A stretch of DNA of 64,000 nucleotides from positions 1 through 64,000 of the forward strand of contig CACPDC010000003.1 of assembly GCA_902632595.1 (NCBI GenBank). The letters run 5' to 3'. The translations under genes and the position numbers were made by a program. Position 1 is the stretch's first letter, and each line of letters starts with the position of its first letter. This DNA is from an uncultured SAR116 cluster alpha proteobacterium. GTDB taxonomy: Bacteria; Pseudomonadota; Alphaproteobacteria; Puniceispirillales; Puniceispirillaceae. The notes beneath the pieces are model-generated. The model had not been told where the DNA came from, searched no databases, and saw only the letters and a list, made by a program, of their open reading frames with translations. Positions 21,524-33,094 of the stretch are shown here, piece after piece.

Positions 21524-22498
21524 GTGAATGCGTTAGAAGAAAAAACTTATAGATTATCTTTCGACAATAATGATATTTTGTTGCTTTTATGCGGACAACA
21601 TAACGTTAATTTGGCAAAAATTGAAAAAAGTTTAAACGTAACAATTGATAGTTTTGGAAATGAATTGAGGATTAAAGGTGCTTTTGAGCAGACTAAGCTT
21701 GCTGGTGATGTTGTTCAAACATTTTTCAAACAAATATCTGCAGACTCAGACCCAAAAATCGCTGCAACTGGCCCACTAATCGACGATATATTGAGGCTGG
21801 TGGAAAATGGGCAGGATGTGGCTAAAACTTCTTCAAAAAGTGACGTATTTGCTTCAACCTGGCGTAAAAAAATTTTTGCACGAACAAAAGGCCAGTTAGA
21901 ATACTTTAACTCCATAAAAAAAAACGAAGTTGTTTTTGGCCTCGGCCCAGCCGGTACAGGTAAAACCTACATAGCGGTTGCAATGGCGGTAGATTTTTTG
22001 AAAAGCAAGAAAGTCGAGAAACTAATACTCTCAAGACCAGCTGTGGAGGCTGGGGAGAGATTAGGCTTTTTGCCTGGTGATATGAAAGAGAAAGTAGATC
22101 CGTATCTTAGACCTTTGTATGATGCTCTCTATGATATGATGCCAGCTGAAAAAGTAGAGAGAATGTTGTTAAGCGGCGAGATAGAAATAGCCCCACTCGC
22201 TTTTATGAGAGGCCGCACGTTAAACAACGCTTTTGTGATTATAGACGAGGCTCAAAACACAACATCTGTGCAGATGAAAATGGTATTAACACGGCTCGGT
22301 CGTGATTCTAGAATGGTAATTACAGGCGATCTCTCGCAAGTAGATTTACCCTTAAACCAGTTTTCTGGATTAGCGGATGCGACAGCCAGACTAAGAGATA
22401 TTTCAGGCGTTGGAATTTTTAGATTATCCGGTTCAGATGTGGTAAGACATCCTGTTGTTGCAAGGATATTAGCAGCATATGACACAAAACAATCATAA
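21524..22498 (+). CDS. phoH: PhoH-family ATPase
   Basis: GPAGTGKTYIAVAMAV Walker A; RPAVEAGERLGFLPGDMKEKVDPYLRPLYDAL; IIDEAQNTT; GTG start. Confidence 0.95.
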   Translation: MNALEEKTYRLSFDNNDILLLLCGQHNVNLAKIEKSLNVTIDSFGNELRIKGAFEQTKLAGDVVQTFFKQISADSDPKIAATGPLIDDILRLVENGQDVAKTSSKSDVFASTWRKKIFARTKGQLEYFNSIKKNEVVFGLGPAGTGKTYIAVAMAVDFLKSKKVEKLILSRPAVEAGERLGFLPGDMKEKVDPYLRPLYDALYDMMPAEKVERMLLSGEIEIAPLAFMRGRTLNNAFVIIDEAQNTTSVQMKMVLTRLGRDSRMVITGDLSQVDLPLNQFSGLADATARLRDISGVGIFRLSGSDVVRHPVVARILAAYDTKQS

Positions 22499-22599
22499 TG
22501 ATTAATTATAGTGTATTTTCATTTCCAATCTAATTTGCTGGACAAACATAGTTTATTTATAGCATTGTTTTAACGTTATTTAATTTTATCAGAAATATA

Positions 22600-23199
22600 A
22601 TGCACATTGAGATAGTAGAATTTCCTTCAGAGGACCCTGATAGTTCAGATCCAGAGCCGAGCGATAAGACAAATTTTAAAGAGACTGATTATTTTAGTCT
22701 TGTTGAATTTACAGACGGTGAGGTTAGCTTATCATTTTTAGAAAAATGCTGGTTAGATATTTTTAATACAATTGGCACCGATGAACTTAGTTCAATTATA
22801 GATGTGGCTATTAACTCTTCATCTCATCCTGTCAAACTGCCGGATAAAAAAATTACTCTTGCAATTGTTGCCACAGACAATACGCATATGTGTCAATTAA
22901 ACCATCAATTCAGAAACAAACCGTTACCAACAAATATATTATCTTTTCCAGATGGAAGTATTGATCAAAAACAAGATGAATATCATCTTGGAGATATATT
23001 TCTGGGGTTTGAGACCATTAATAAAGAGGCTGTTGCACAAGACATTCCAATAAAAAACCATGCAATGCATTTAATAGTTCATGGTATTTTGCATCTTCTG
23101 GGATATGAGCATGAATATGAACATCAAGCTCAAATTATGGAGCACAAAGAAGCGGCAATACTAGATATTTTAAATATTCCAGACCCTTATTTGTTATGA
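22600..23199 (+). CDS. ybeY: Endoribonuclease YbeY
   Basis: HLIVHGILHLLGYEHEYEHQ zinc motif; NILSFPDG; follows phoH; extended N-terminus. Confidence 0.93.
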   Translation: MHIEIVEFPSEDPDSSDPEPSDKTNFKETDYFSLVEFTDGEVSLSFLEKCWLDIFNTIGTDELSSIIDVAINSSSHPVKLPDKKITLAIVATDNTHMCQLNHQFRNKPLPTNILSFPDGSIDQKQDEYHLGDIFLGFETINKEAVAQDIPIKNHAMHLIVHGILHLLGYEHEYEHQAQIMEHKEAAILDILNIPDPYLL

Positions 23200-23212
23200 G
23201 GAATAAAGTAAG

Positions 23213-24058
23213 ATGACACTCCTAAAGAATTTCAAAATGGGACCGTTTAGTTTTCGAAAACAATCTGTAAGAGATGAACTTTCAGAATTAATCGAAAACG
23301 CTACTAACACTAAAGACAGCTTTGATAATCATGAAAGCACTCTTCTTAAAAATATATTAGAGCTCAAAGATTTAACGGCTGAAAGTCTCATGGTCCCTAG
23401 AGCTGACATAGTGTCTATCGATTTAACTGAAGATTTTGAGAGTGTTATGACCCATATTTGCTCAGCGAACCATAGCAGACTTCCCGTTCATAATGGCTCT
23501 ATGGATGTTATAAAGGGAATGATACACATTAAGGACTTGATGCCTCATTTGCTTGCAGCTTCTAAACCAGACTTAGAAAAATTACTGCGTCCCGTTTTAT
23601 TCGTCTCACCATCTATTTGGGTGATGGACCTACTGCACGAGATGAGATTAAAAAGACGTCACCTAGCATTGGTTGTTGACGAATTTGGTGGTGTCGATGG
23701 GCTTGTTACAATTGAAGACCTTGTTGAAGAGATTGTTGGCGAAATAGAGGATGAACATGATGAAATGGAGATGCCTCGTTTTGAGCTCATTGACGATGAT
23801 TCAGCCATAGCAGATGCACGACTTGAACTTGAGGATCTCGAAAAGTTGGTAGGATCTTTGGTAGATGACGATGAGCGTGAAGAAATTGACACTGTAGCTG
23901 GTTTGGTGTTTCAGCTAGCAGGCAGGGTTCCAGTAAAAGGCGAGGTTATACGTCACCCTGTTGGTTTAGAGTTTGAGGTTCTTGAAGGAGACCCCCGCCG
24001 GATTACATTGTTGAAAATTGATGGCATTCATTCGGTAAATACGCTAAAAAATGAATAG
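23213..24058 (+). CDS. corC: CorC/HlyC-family CBS-domain protein
   Basis: MVPRADIVSIDL, HSRLPVHNGSMDVIKGMIHIKDL, VDEFGGVDGLVTIEDLVEEIVGEIEDE. Confidence 0.93.
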   Translation: MTLLKNFKMGPFSFRKQSVRDELSELIENATNTKDSFDNHESTLLKNILELKDLTAESLMVPRADIVSIDLTEDFESVMTHICSANHSRLPVHNGSMDVIKGMIHIKDLMPHLLAASKPDLEKLLRPVLFVSPSIWVMDLLHEMRLKRRHLALVVDEFGGVDGLVTIEDLVEEIVGEIEDEHDEMEMPRFELIDDDSAIADARLELEDLEKLVGSLVDDDEREEIDTVAGLVFQLAGRVPVKGEVIRHPVGLEFEVLEGDPRRITLLKIDGIHSVNTLKNE

Positions 24059-24082
24059 TCTTAATTTTAGAGACAAGATACG

Positions 24083-25651
24083 GTGAAAAAAGCCGACTTC
24101 AAAATTATTGAGCTTTCTAATCAATTATATCAACGCAGTGTTTGTTCGCAATTAGCTACCATGGTCTTATTAGGAATGTTGGCTAGCCTCTCGTTACCAC
24201 CAATATTGCTATTCCCAGCGATATTAGCTTTTATCCCATTTTTGTTACATTCAGTTTCTTCCAGATCCCCGTTGCGAATGGCACTTTTGTTTTGGGGCTT
24301 TGGCTTTGGCTGGTTTGCAGCATCGCTTTATTGGATCTCAGCATCCTTATTTGTTGATATTTCATGGGAGATATTAATATTACCTATCTGCTTGTTCGCC
24401 CTACCGGCATTTTTGGCACTATTTTGGGGTTTGGCAGGTTTTTTTGTTTTTATCTGTGGGAGATCAATTAAATCAAGACTTCTGTATGCTGTTGTTTTCA
24501 TTGGTTTAGCAGAGTTATTGAGAACATTTCTTTTTACCGGATTTCCTTGGAACTCTCCATCTCAACTCATATTAACACATGTTTACTTATCTCAGATCGT
24601 TTCTGTAATAGGACAAAATGGGACTGTTTTTCTTATATTACTGTCTGTTGTAGCTACATGTTTTCTTTATCTGCGTTTCTGGAAGGTAGGTCTCCTGTGT
24701 ATACTACCTCTTGCTGCCAGTCTATGTTTCGGCGTGTGGAGAATGAATGATTTCTCCGTTTCGGGTAAGCTAGAGGAAGAGCAAAGTCAATCAATATTAG
24801 TAAGGCTTGTGCAACCAAATGTTCCGCAAAAAGAGAGATGGAAATCAGAATATAAAGAGCAGCAGATTGATAATTTATTCGCTTTATCCGCACTTAACAA
24901 ATCGCCAGTATCATTAATCATTTGGCCTGAGGCTGCATTCCCTTATATTTGGCCAAATTTCAAAAATCAATTTATTGAAATGACCCAGACTTTTTTACCT
25001 AAAAACGCTCAACTTCTCGCCGGAATGCTTCGATTTGATTCATATAAAAAATTATATAATTCAGCTTTACTGTTTAACGACAAGGGCGAATTAAGCGGAA
25101 AAATTGACAAGCAAAAACTTGTTCCTTTCGGTGAATATATTCCCTTCAGGCAAAAGAATTTTTTTAAGAATTTAATGTTATTTGGAAACAAGATAGATAT
25201 TAGTGAGGGTCCAAATATCGGATTTTTAAATACAAAAAATAATATAAAATTGAAAATATTTATATGTTATGAAATAATTTTTCCAAACTTAATTTCGTCA
25301 CAAGAAAGACCAAATGTTATAATAAATATCACTAATGATGCTTGGTTTGGAAGAACATTAGGGCCCTACCAACATTTAAGCCAAGCTCGTTTGAGAGCAA
25401 TTGAGGAAGGTTTACCACTCGTTAGAGTGGCAAATACAGGAATATCAGCCGCTTTTGACTATAAAGGTATTTTGCTTGGTAAAATTAATTTATTAGAAAA
25501 AGGAATTTTGGATGTTCCTGTGTCATTAAAACAGGAATTAACAATATATTCCAAGTTTAGGTGGAAAATTACAATTTTAATTACTTTTACTTTAACTTTA
25601 TTTGCAGTTTTTCTTGACGTAAGTTTCTTATCCAGGCAAAAAATGAAATAA
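24083..25651 (+). CDS. lnt: Apolipoprotein N-acyltransferase
   Basis: Multi-TM N-terminus plus nitrilase domain (LIIWPEAAFPY; KLVPFGEYIPFR; FICYEIIFPN; NDAWFG); GTG start. Confidence 0.95.
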   Translation: MKKADFKIIELSNQLYQRSVCSQLATMVLLGMLASLSLPPILLFPAILAFIPFLLHSVSSRSPLRMALLFWGFGFGWFAASLYWISASLFVDISWEILILPICLFALPAFLALFWGLAGFFVFICGRSIKSRLLYAVVFIGLAELLRTFLFTGFPWNSPSQLILTHVYLSQIVSVIGQNGTVFLILLSVVATCFLYLRFWKVGLLCILPLAASLCFGVWRMNDFSVSGKLEEEQSQSILVRLVQPNVPQKERWKSEYKEQQIDNLFALSALNKSPVSLIIWPEAAFPYIWPNFKNQFIEMTQTFLPKNAQLLAGMLRFDSYKKLYNSALLFNDKGELSGKIDKQKLVPFGEYIPFRQKNFFKNLMLFGNKIDISEGPNIGFLNTKNNIKLKIFICYEIIFPNLISSQERPNVIINITNDAWFGRTLGPYQHLSQARLRAIEEGLPLVRVANTGISAAFDYKGILLGKINLLEKGILDVPVSLKQELTIYSKFRWKITILITFTLTLFAVFLDVSFLSRQKMK

Positions 25652-25669
25652 AAAATCTAGGACATTTTA

Positions 25670-26845
25670 ATGCCATATTTATTCACATCAGAATCAGTTT
25701 CCGAAGGCCATCCTGATAAAGTTTGTGACAGAATTTCGGATACTATTTTAGATCTTTTTTTAGCCCACGAAACTGAAGCACGCGTGGCATGCGAGACACT
25801 GGCTACTACAAATAGAATTATATTGGCGGGAGAGGTAAGGGTTAATAACAATTTAATGCCACTTATCACCGAAAAAATTGAGCCTGCCGTTCGTTCTGCT
25901 GTAAAAGATATTGGCTATATGCAGGAAAAATTTCATTACGATCGATTTGAATTTCATAATTATCTGCATGAGCAATCAGTAGACATATCACAAGGAGTGG
26001 ATAGTGGTAAGGATAAAGATGAAGGGGCGGGCGACCAGGGGTTGATGTTTGGCTTTGCGTGCAGAGAAACTCCAACTTTAATGCCCGCCGCTATTCATTA
26101 TTCACATCTCATATTAAAAAAGCTTGCCGAAATTCGTAAACAAAATCCAGACTCAATTTTAGGACCTGATTCGAAGTCACAGGTAACATTGCGATATAAC
26201 GATCAAGGCGAGGTGATGGATGTTGATACAATAGTATTGTCAACTCAACACAAAAAGGGGGTAAATACTCAAGAAATTAGGAAGATAGTTACTCCTTTAA
26301 TAGCTGATTTATTGCCAGAGGGTTGGATGGTCACTAAAGAAAAACTTCTCATTAATCCAACAGGAAAATTTGAAATAGGGGGACCTGACGGTGATGCTGG
26401 CCTTACTGGTCGAAAAATAATTGTGGATACGTACGGTGGTGCTGCTCCACATGGGGGCGGCGCGTTCTCTGGAAAAGATCCAACTAAAGTTGATAGGTCA
26501 GCAGCATATGCAGCGAGATATCTTGCAAAAAATATTGTTGCTGCAGATATTGCAAAAAAATGCACTATACAATTAGCATATGCGATAGGCGTTTCTCAGC
26601 CTGTTTCTATTTACGTAGACACTCACCAAACAAGCAAGTTTGATAACAAATTGATAGAGAATGCCGTTAGGGAAGTTATGGACTTATCTCCAAGAGGTAT
26701 TAGAACGCAATTAGAGCTTAATAACCCGATTTATGCGTGTACGTCAGCATATGGACATTTTGGCCGTCTATTTGAGGAAATGGGCAAAAATACGTTTACT
26801 TGGGAGAATACAAATCTGGTAGACCAATTAAAACTACTTATTTAA
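25670..26845 (+). CDS. metK: S-adenosylmethionine synthetase
   Basis: [59 protein letters not shown]. Confidence 0.98.
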   Translation: MPYLFTSESVSEGHPDKVCDRISDTILDLFLAHETEARVACETLATTNRIILAGEVRVNNNLMPLITEKIEPAVRSAVKDIGYMQEKFHYDRFEFHNYLHEQSVDISQGVDSGKDKDEGAGDQGLMFGFACRETPTLMPAAIHYSHLILKKLAEIRKQNPDSILGPDSKSQVTLRYNDQGEVMDVDTIVLSTQHKKGVNTQEIRKIVTPLIADLLPEGWMVTKEKLLINPTGKFEIGGPDGDAGLTGRKIIVDTYGGAAPHGGGAFSGKDPTKVDRSAAYAARYLAKNIVAADIAKKCTIQLAYAIGVSQPVSIYVDTHQTSKFDNKLIENAVREVMDLSPRGIRTQLELNNPIYACTSAYGHFGRLFEEMGKNTFTWENTNLVDQLKLLI

Positions 26846-26883
26846 ACAAATGAGATTATAATATTTCAGGGGTTAATAATTCT

Positions 26884-27561
26884 ATGGCAGATTTTTTACC
26901 TTTTTACGGGCGAAGGAGGGGTAGAAAGCTTAGTGATGGCTCAAAATTTCTGTTAGAAAAAAAACTACCGTTATACCTTCTACCAAATAAGTCTCATAAT
27001 CCAGCAAAAATATTTACACATAGCCCAGACAAGATATATTTAGAAATAGGTTTTGGTGGAGGCGAGCATTTAGCAATAGAGGCAAAAAATCATCCCGAAA
27101 ATGGTTACATTGGTGCTGAACCATTTTTAAATGGGGTCAGTTCGTTATTGAGACACTGTGAGAATCAGCTTATTAAAAACCTTCGCATCTGGCCTGATGA
27201 TATACGTTTTCAATTTTCATTATGGCCCAACAGTTGCCTAGATGGTGTGTATATTATGTTCCCGGATCCTTGGCCAAAGAATAAACATGCTGGAAGAAGA
27301 ATAATAAATAAAGATAATTTGGCTGAGCTTGCCAGATTACTTAAAAATGGTGGGGAACTTAGAATGGCTAGTGACCACCCCTGCGCGAAAAACTGGATAC
27401 TGGCAAGTATTTTGGGAAACCCAAATTTTGATTGGCCTGTAGTTAGTCCAGACGATTGGAATATAAAGCCTCAAGGATGGCCTGAGACAAGATACATGAA
27501 AAAAGCTATAGCAGAGGGCCGTAAACCTGCTTGGTTTCGCTTTAAAAAATTAGTAATTTAA
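26884..27561 (+). CDS. trmB: tRNA (guanine-N7)-methyltransferase
   Basis: FYGRRRGRKLS; LEIGFGGGEHL; MFPDPWPKNKHAGRRI. Confidence 0.96.
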   Translation: MADFLPFYGRRRGRKLSDGSKFLLEKKLPLYLLPNKSHNPAKIFTHSPDKIYLEIGFGGGEHLAIEAKNHPENGYIGAEPFLNGVSSLLRHCENQLIKNLRIWPDDIRFQFSLWPNSCLDGVYIMFPDPWPKNKHAGRRIINKDNLAELARLLKNGGELRMASDHPCAKNWILASILGNPNFDWPVVSPDDWNIKPQGWPETRYMKKAIAEGRKPAWFRFKKLVI

Positions 27562-27679
27562 TTTTTGAATCAGAGTTATGCAACTCTATTTTGTATTATA
27601 TCTAATACATATTTGCAAAGTACTTGAAAAATAGATCAAAATATTGTTTAATATTAAACAAATTCGCGTCAAAAGATGT

Positions 27680-27703
27680 GGTGGGCATTTGCCCGCCTTT
27701 TTT
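27680..27703 (+). terminator. Intrinsic terminator / possible rimP leader attenuator
   Basis: GGTGGGC-ATTT-GCCCGCC hairpin (one G.T wobble) followed by T6, 31 nt upstream of rimP and downstream of trmB. Confidence 0.65.
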
Positions 27704-27733
27704 ATTGACCATAGTTAAGAGCAGTGTGCGTAA

Positions 27734-28237
27734 ATGGCATATCAAAAATTGACACAAATTATTGAACCTGCACTAAAAGATATAGGGTATACTTTGGTGT
27801 CTCTAAAATATTCTTCCCCATTCAATAAAACTGATAGAAAAATACGTGCAAGCCTGCAAATTCTGGCTGAGCCTTCTGACTTTTCAGATATGACCGTAGA
27901 AGATTGCGAAAAAATTAGTCGACATATCGCAACTGTTTTGGACGTCGAGGATCCTATACAAGTTGCTTATAATCTAGAGGTGAGTTCTCCGGGAATAGAT
28001 AGACCGTTAACTAGAATTGAGGATTTCAGAAGATTTAAGGGAGAGGCTGTAAAGGTTAGAATGTATTCAATGAGAGACGGTCGGAAGCGTTTTAGAGGCA
28101 GAATATCTAACGTAGATGTAAATGAAAACATTATTTTTGATACTGGGTTTGGGAGAATCAAAATTAATATCATAGAGCTTGAGTCTGTGAGGATTGATCC
28201 CAGTGAATATTTTTCGAGTGGTTCTAGATTTAAATAA
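27734..28237 (+). CDS. rimP: Ribosome maturation factor RimP
   Basis: VEDCEKISRHIATVLDVEDPIQVAYNLEVSSPGIDRPLTRIEDFRRFKGEAVKV; precedes nusA. Confidence 0.96.
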   Translation: MAYQKLTQIIEPALKDIGYTLVSLKYSSPFNKTDRKIRASLQILAEPSDFSDMTVEDCEKISRHIATVLDVEDPIQVAYNLEVSSPGIDRPLTRIEDFRRFKGEAVKVRMYSMRDGRKRFRGRISNVDVNENIIFDTGFGRIKINIIELESVRIDPSEYFSSGSRFK

Positions 28238-28255
28238 AAAAGAAGAGAGATTACT

Positions 28256-29818
28256 ATGGATACATCATCAGTTCCGGGGTTAGAACTTATTCAAATTGCA
28301 GATGCAGTAGCAAGAGAGAAATCTATTGAACGTGACGAGGTGATTACGGCAATGGAGGAGGCAATTCAAAAAGCAGGTCGTTCTAAATATGGATATGAGC
28401 ATGATATTAGGGCAATGATCGACCGAAAAACAGGCGCAATTAGTCTTGAAAGGTGGACGGAAGTTGTTGAAGACGTGGAGGATGATGCAACTCAAATGTC
28501 TGTGGTCGAGGCAAAAAAACATAAAATCGAGTTAGGTGAATTTTTACGTGAACCTTTGCCACCAATTGAATTTGGAAGAATTGCAGCACAAACAGCTAAA
28601 CAAGTTATTTCTCAAAAAGTCAGGGATGCGGAACGTGCGAGACAGTATGCAGAATATAAAGATAGGGTTGGTGAGATTGTAGTTGGTACAATAAAGAGGG
28701 CTGAAAGTTATTCCATTACTGTCGACTTAGGTAGGGCAGAAGGTGTAATTAGACGCGAAGAAATGATTCCTCGGGAAAATTTGAGACAGGGTGATAGGAT
28801 CAGAGCGTTTATATTAGATGTAAGAGAAGAGGTTAGAGGCCCCCAAATATTTTTGTCCCGTGCAGCAAATGAATTTATGGCAAAATTGTTCACTCAAGAA
28901 GTTCCAGAAATTTATGATGGAATAATCGAGATTAAAGCTGTGGCAAGGGAACCAGGAAGCAGAGCTAAAATATCTGTCCTTTCTCGAGACACTAGCATAG
29001 ACCCTGTTGGAGCTTGTGTAGGCCTGCGTGGAAGCCGAGTACAGGCTGTTGTTGGTGAATTGCAAGGTGAAAAAATAGAAATTATCCCCTTTTTAGACGA
29101 TCCAGTAGGTTTTGTAGTTAATGCGCTGGCACCTGCAGAAGTTGCCAAAGTTTTAATGGACGAGGTCGCGAATAGAATGGAGGTGGTGGTACCAGATGAC
29201 CAGCTAAGTCTTGCTATTGGCAGACGCGGTCAAAATGTTCGTCTCGCCTCGCAACTTACTGGCTGGTACATAGACATCTTAACAGAAGCGGAGGAATCTG
29301 AAAAAAGGCAAGAGGAAATAAAAACACGTTCTGACCGATTCATAGAAGCTTTGAATATTGATGACGTTATAGCTCATCTTCTCGTAGCCGAAGGTTTTGT
29401 TATGGTAGAAGATATTGTTGTTAGCGAAATCGAAGAATTAGCAGAAATTCAAGGTTTTGACACAGATATTGCCACAGAGATTCATAACCGGGCTGTCGAA
29501 TTTGTAGATGTTGAAAATAAGAGAATTGAGAGTGAACTCAAGAGGTTAAAAATTTCAGATGACCTTCGTCAGTTTGAATATTTATCTCTTCCAATGATGT
29601 TGAAATTAGCAGAAAATAATATTCTTAATCTGGATGGATTAGCAGAATTAGATAGCGAGGAGTTAGTGAACCTGCTGGGAGAATTAGGGCTTGATGATGA
29701 AGGTGAGGCAGGAAACATTATCATGGCAGCGCGGGCTCACTGGTTCGAAGATGACCAAAAATCAACAGATGTGTCCAAAGACAAAAGTGGTATCGATGAG
29801 ACTGCCCCGTTAGATTGA
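28256..29818 (+). CDS. nusA: Transcription termination/antitermination factor NusA
   Basis: N-terminal NusA domain, S1 domain, KH domains (VGACVGLRGSRVQAVVGELQGEKIEII; LAIGRRGQNVRLASQLTGW), helix-hairpin C-terminus. Confidence 0.98.
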   Translation: MDTSSVPGLELIQIADAVAREKSIERDEVITAMEEAIQKAGRSKYGYEHDIRAMIDRKTGAISLERWTEVVEDVEDDATQMSVVEAKKHKIELGEFLREPLPPIEFGRIAAQTAKQVISQKVRDAERARQYAEYKDRVGEIVVGTIKRAESYSITVDLGRAEGVIRREEMIPRENLRQGDRIRAFILDVREEVRGPQIFLSRAANEFMAKLFTQEVPEIYDGIIEIKAVAREPGSRAKISVLSRDTSIDPVGACVGLRGSRVQAVVGELQGEKIEIIPFLDDPVGFVVNALAPAEVAKVLMDEVANRMEVVVPDDQLSLAIGRRGQNVRLASQLTGWYIDILTEAEESEKRQEEIKTRSDRFIEALNIDDVIAHLLVAEGFVMVEDIVVSEIEELAEIQGFDTDIATEIHNRAVEFVDVENKRIESELKRLKISDDLRQFEYLSLPMMLKLAENNILNLDGLAELDSEELVNLLGELGLDDEGEAGNIIMAARAHWFEDDQKSTDVSKDKSGIDETAPLD

Positions 29819-29839
29819 TAGGCATGGGATCAATTTCAA

Positions 29840-30484
29840 ATGCCAAAGCGAACCTGCATAATAACTGGTGAAACGACAGAAGCTCGTATTTTGTTGAGGT
29901 TTGTTGTTAGCCCCGATGGCACCTTGACACTTGATGTTGCTAATAAGTTATCAGGTAGAGGGGCCTATATTATGCCAAAACCCGAGCTTGTAAAAGAGGC
30001 TTTTAAAAAAAATAAATTTGCCGTTCATTTGGGCTTTCGAGGCAAACTATTGTCAAAAGATATAGATTCATTTGTTTTTTTGCTTGAAAACTTGCTGCGG
30101 AAGCATTTTGTCGAGCAAATAGGACTTTTTAGAAAGCGCGGGTGTGCAATAGCCGGTGCTGCAAAGTTAAAAGAAAACGCTTTATTGTTGGGTTTACTTG
30201 TTGCAAGTGATGCCTCTAAGAGAGAAGCTAGAAACATTGAGTTGTTAACTAAACCTAATTGGGTTTTGAGAGGAATACCCTCTGAAATTTTAGGAAAGGC
30301 TTTCGGACGAGACTCTTTAGCTTTCGCAGGTATATTAGGTTTAAACAATGTAGAAAGTAATTTGAATGGACATATTATTAAGTATTCTTTTCAAAGATGG
30401 AAGTCATTTATTAATGTGGACTCTTGTCAGAAGGGTGTCGACGGGTGTATCAACGACCAATCGAAGTTACTTAACGAATACTAA
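29840..30484 (+). CDS. ylxR: YlxR (DUF448) protein with a C-terminal L7Ae-like region
   Basis: RTCIITGETTEARILLRFVVSPDG...LSGRGAYI YlxR motif followed by ~100 aa extension; between nusA and infB. Confidence 0.88.
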   Translation: MPKRTCIITGETTEARILLRFVVSPDGTLTLDVANKLSGRGAYIMPKPELVKEAFKKNKFAVHLGFRGKLLSKDIDSFVFLLENLLRKHFVEQIGLFRKRGCAIAGAAKLKENALLLGLLVASDASKREARNIELLTKPNWVLRGIPSEILGKAFGRDSLAFAGILGLNNVESNLNGHIIKYSFQRWKSFINVDSCQKGVDGCINDQSKLLNEY

Positions 30485-30505
30485 AGTGAGCAAGAAGGTA
30501 TAATA

Positions 30506-33094
30506 ATGAGTGAAGACACAAATAAGACCAAGACACTAAGTTTGTCCGGAAGTGGCAAATTGTCTCTTGGTGGTGTAGACTCGCCCCCTCGCCGAGGTGC
30601 TGAAGTCAGCGCAAGAAGAGGTAAAACGGTGCAGGTAGAGGTTCGCAGAAAAAGGACGCCAGCAAGTCAGATTCAACGGACTCCAACTGCAGTGACACAA
30701 GCGTCAACACCTTCCAACCAGGTTCCGTCACCAACAGAACTGGATAACGAACCTGAAAATCAGCTTCAAGAAGGATTAACCGCGACGGAACGTGCTAACC
30801 GTATAGCGGTTTTAAAACAGGGCATAAAACGTTCAGAAGGATCAATAACCGAACAACATAATGAAAAATCAAACACCGGTAAAGAAAACTTAAATGACCC
30901 AAATAGTGAGAGTGTTTCTTCACAAGAACCTGAAAAAACTGAAGATTTGTTGTCTGATAGAAGACGTAATGAATTAGCAGAACTCGAAGAAATAGAGGCA
31001 CAAGCGAAAGCAAAAAAAGAAGAAGAATTATTGAAAATTCAGGCTGACAAAAGTAGGAGACAAAATGTTACCCCAACGTCTGAAATCATCAAAGAATTAC
31101 CTCAAACAAGACGGCCAAGTGACGTGTCTGGAAATAGGCGTAAGCGGGAGGAAGATATCGAGCAGCCTCGAAGATCTTCTGGTCGTGTTCGCGAAGGCGA
31201 CTCAAGAAGGCAGGGAAAATTGACTATATCAGAGGCGCTCTCTGGTTCTGAAGGTGGTAGACAACGTTCCCTTGCATCTGTTAGAAGGCAAAGAGAAAAG
31301 GCCCGTATGCGTGAAGAAATACAGCCGCAAGTTAAACAGGTGAGGGATGTAACAATTCCGGACTCAATCACAGTGTCTGAGTTGGCTAATAGAATGGCTG
31401 AGCGTTCTGCTGACGTGGTAAAAGAATTGATGAAGCAGGGTATAATGGTTACAGCAACTCAGAGTATTGATGCAGAAACAGCTGAGTTGGTAACTATAGA
31501 ATTTGGACATAAAGCACTCAGAGTATCAGAATCAGATATTGAAATTGGACTGGTTGGAGAAGAAGATTCCCCAAATAGTCTTAAAACGAGACCCCCAGTA
31601 ATTACCATTATGGGCCACGTTGATCATGGAAAAACAAGTCTGCTAGACGCTATTCGAAAAACAGATGTTGCTGCTGGCGAATCTGGAGGTATTACCCAGC
31701 ACATTGGTTCATACCAAATTAAAACGCGGGCAGGCAATATTATTACATTCATTGATACACCAGGGCATGAGGCATTTACGGAAATGCGATTGCGTGGTGC
31801 CTCTACAACAGATATTGTGGTTTTGGTTGTGGCAGCTGACGACTCAGTAAAAGCACAAACGATTGAAGCGATCAATCACGCAAAAGCAGCAAAATGCCCT
31901 ATCATAGTAGCGGTAAATAAATGCGATAAGCCGGAAGCAGATCCGCAACGTGTTCGCAGTGACTTGTTGCAGTATGAGATAATTACCGAAGATTTTGGAG
32001 GTGAAATTCAGTGTATTGATGTTTCTGCGCATTCTGGACAAGGACTTGATAAACTTGAAGAAGCTATGATGCTTCAAGCAGAGCTTTTAGAGCTTAAGGC
32101 AAATCCGGACAGATCAGCAGAAGGCTCTGTTATTGAAGCAAAAGTAGAACGCGGAAAAGGTTCTGTTGCAACAGTCTTAGTTCAGAAAGGAACTTTGAAG
32201 GTAGGCGATATTTTTGTCGTGGGGGCCGAGTATGGAAAAGTACGAGCTCTCCTGAACGATAGGGGCAAAAGTTTAGAAAAAGCGATGCCGGGACAGCCAG
32301 TTGAGGTTTTAGGGCTGAATGGAACACCAATGGCGGGAGACCAATTTATAGTCGTTCCCACCGATTCTAGAGCTCGTGAGATTGCAGATTATAGAAGCAG
32401 ACAAGCTAGAGACAAAGAGGCTGCGATAAAAGCTCGTGGTTCAGTCGAACAAATGTTATCTGCTATTGCTTCTGGGGAGGCTGAAGAGTTACCTGTAGTA
32501 ATAAAAACGGATGTTCACGGTTCTCTAGAAGCAATAAAAGTAGCACTTAATAAACTAGCAACCGATCAGGTAAAAGTTCGTATTCTAACTGGGGGAGTTG
32601 GCGCGTTATCTGAATCAGATATTTCGTTAGCCGCGGCCTCACAAGCTATCGTTGTTGGCTTTAATGTTAGGGCCATACCTCAAGCGCGAGACCTTGCTCG
32701 TCGTGATGGTGTTGAAATCAGATACCATTCAATAATTTATGAATTAATTGAAGAAATTAAATTGGCAATGGGCGGCTTGCTAAGTCCAGACCAACAAGAA
32801 GAGTTCATTGGTTACGCGGAGATAAGAGAAGTTTTCTCTGTATCTAAACTCGGCAAAGTTGCAGGATGTTATGTAACAGAAGGTGTGATTCGACGGGGGT
32901 GTAGTGTCCGTCTACTTAGAGATAATGTAGTTGTACATGAAGGTTCACTTAAAACGTTGAAACGTTTTAAAGACGAAGTAAAAGAAGTTAAAGACGGCTC
33001 AGAGTGTGGTATGGCATTTGATAACTATTCAGACATTCAACAAGGTGACATGATTGAATGCTTTGAAATAAAAGAGGTCGCACGAACTTTATAA
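30506..33094 (+). CDS. infB: Translation initiation factor IF-2
   Basis: [20 protein letters not shown]1, [13 protein letters not shown]3, NKCDKPEA G4; charged N-terminal domain. Confidence 0.98.
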   Translation: MSEDTNKTKTLSLSGSGKLSLGGVDSPPRRGAEVSARRGKTVQVEVRRKRTPASQIQRTPTAVTQASTPSNQVPSPTELDNEPENQLQEGLTATERANRIAVLKQGIKRSEGSITEQHNEKSNTGKENLNDPNSESVSSQEPEKTEDLLSDRRRNELAELEEIEAQAKAKKEEELLKIQADKSRRQNVTPTSEIIKELPQTRRPSDVSGNRRKREEDIEQPRRSSGRVREGDSRRQGKLTISEALSGSEGGRQRSLASVRRQREKARMREEIQPQVKQVRDVTIPDSITVSELANRMAERSADVVKELMKQGIMVTATQSIDAETAELVTIEFGHKALRVSESDIEIGLVGEEDSPNSLKTRPPVITIMGHVDHGKTSLLDAIRKTDVAAGESGGITQHIGSYQIKTRAGNIITFIDTPGHEAFTEMRLRGASTTDIVVLVVAADDSVKAQTIEAINHAKAAKCPIIVAVNKCDKPEADPQRVRSDLLQYEIITEDFGGEIQCIDVSAHSGQGLDKLEEAMMLQAELLELKANPDRSAEGSVIEAKVERGKGSVATVLVQKGTLKVGDIFVVGAEYGKVRALLNDRGKSLEKAMPGQPVEVLGLNGTPMAGDQFIVVPTDSRAREIADYRSRQARDKEAAIKARGSVEQMLSAIASGEAEELPVVIKTDVHGSLEAIKVALNKLATDQVKVRILTGGVGALSESDISLAAASQAIVVGFNVRAIPQARDLARRDGVEIRYHSIIYELIEEIKLAMGGLLSPDQQEEFIGYAEIREVFSVSKLGKVAGCYVTEGVIRRGCSVRLLRDNVVVHEGSLKTLKRFKDEVKEVKDGSECGMAFDNYSDIQQGDMIECFEIKEVARTL

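Noticed and set aside
25652-25669. SAM-II riboswitch upstream of metK
   Set aside because: Only 18 nt separate lnt and metK, so there is no room for a riboswitch.
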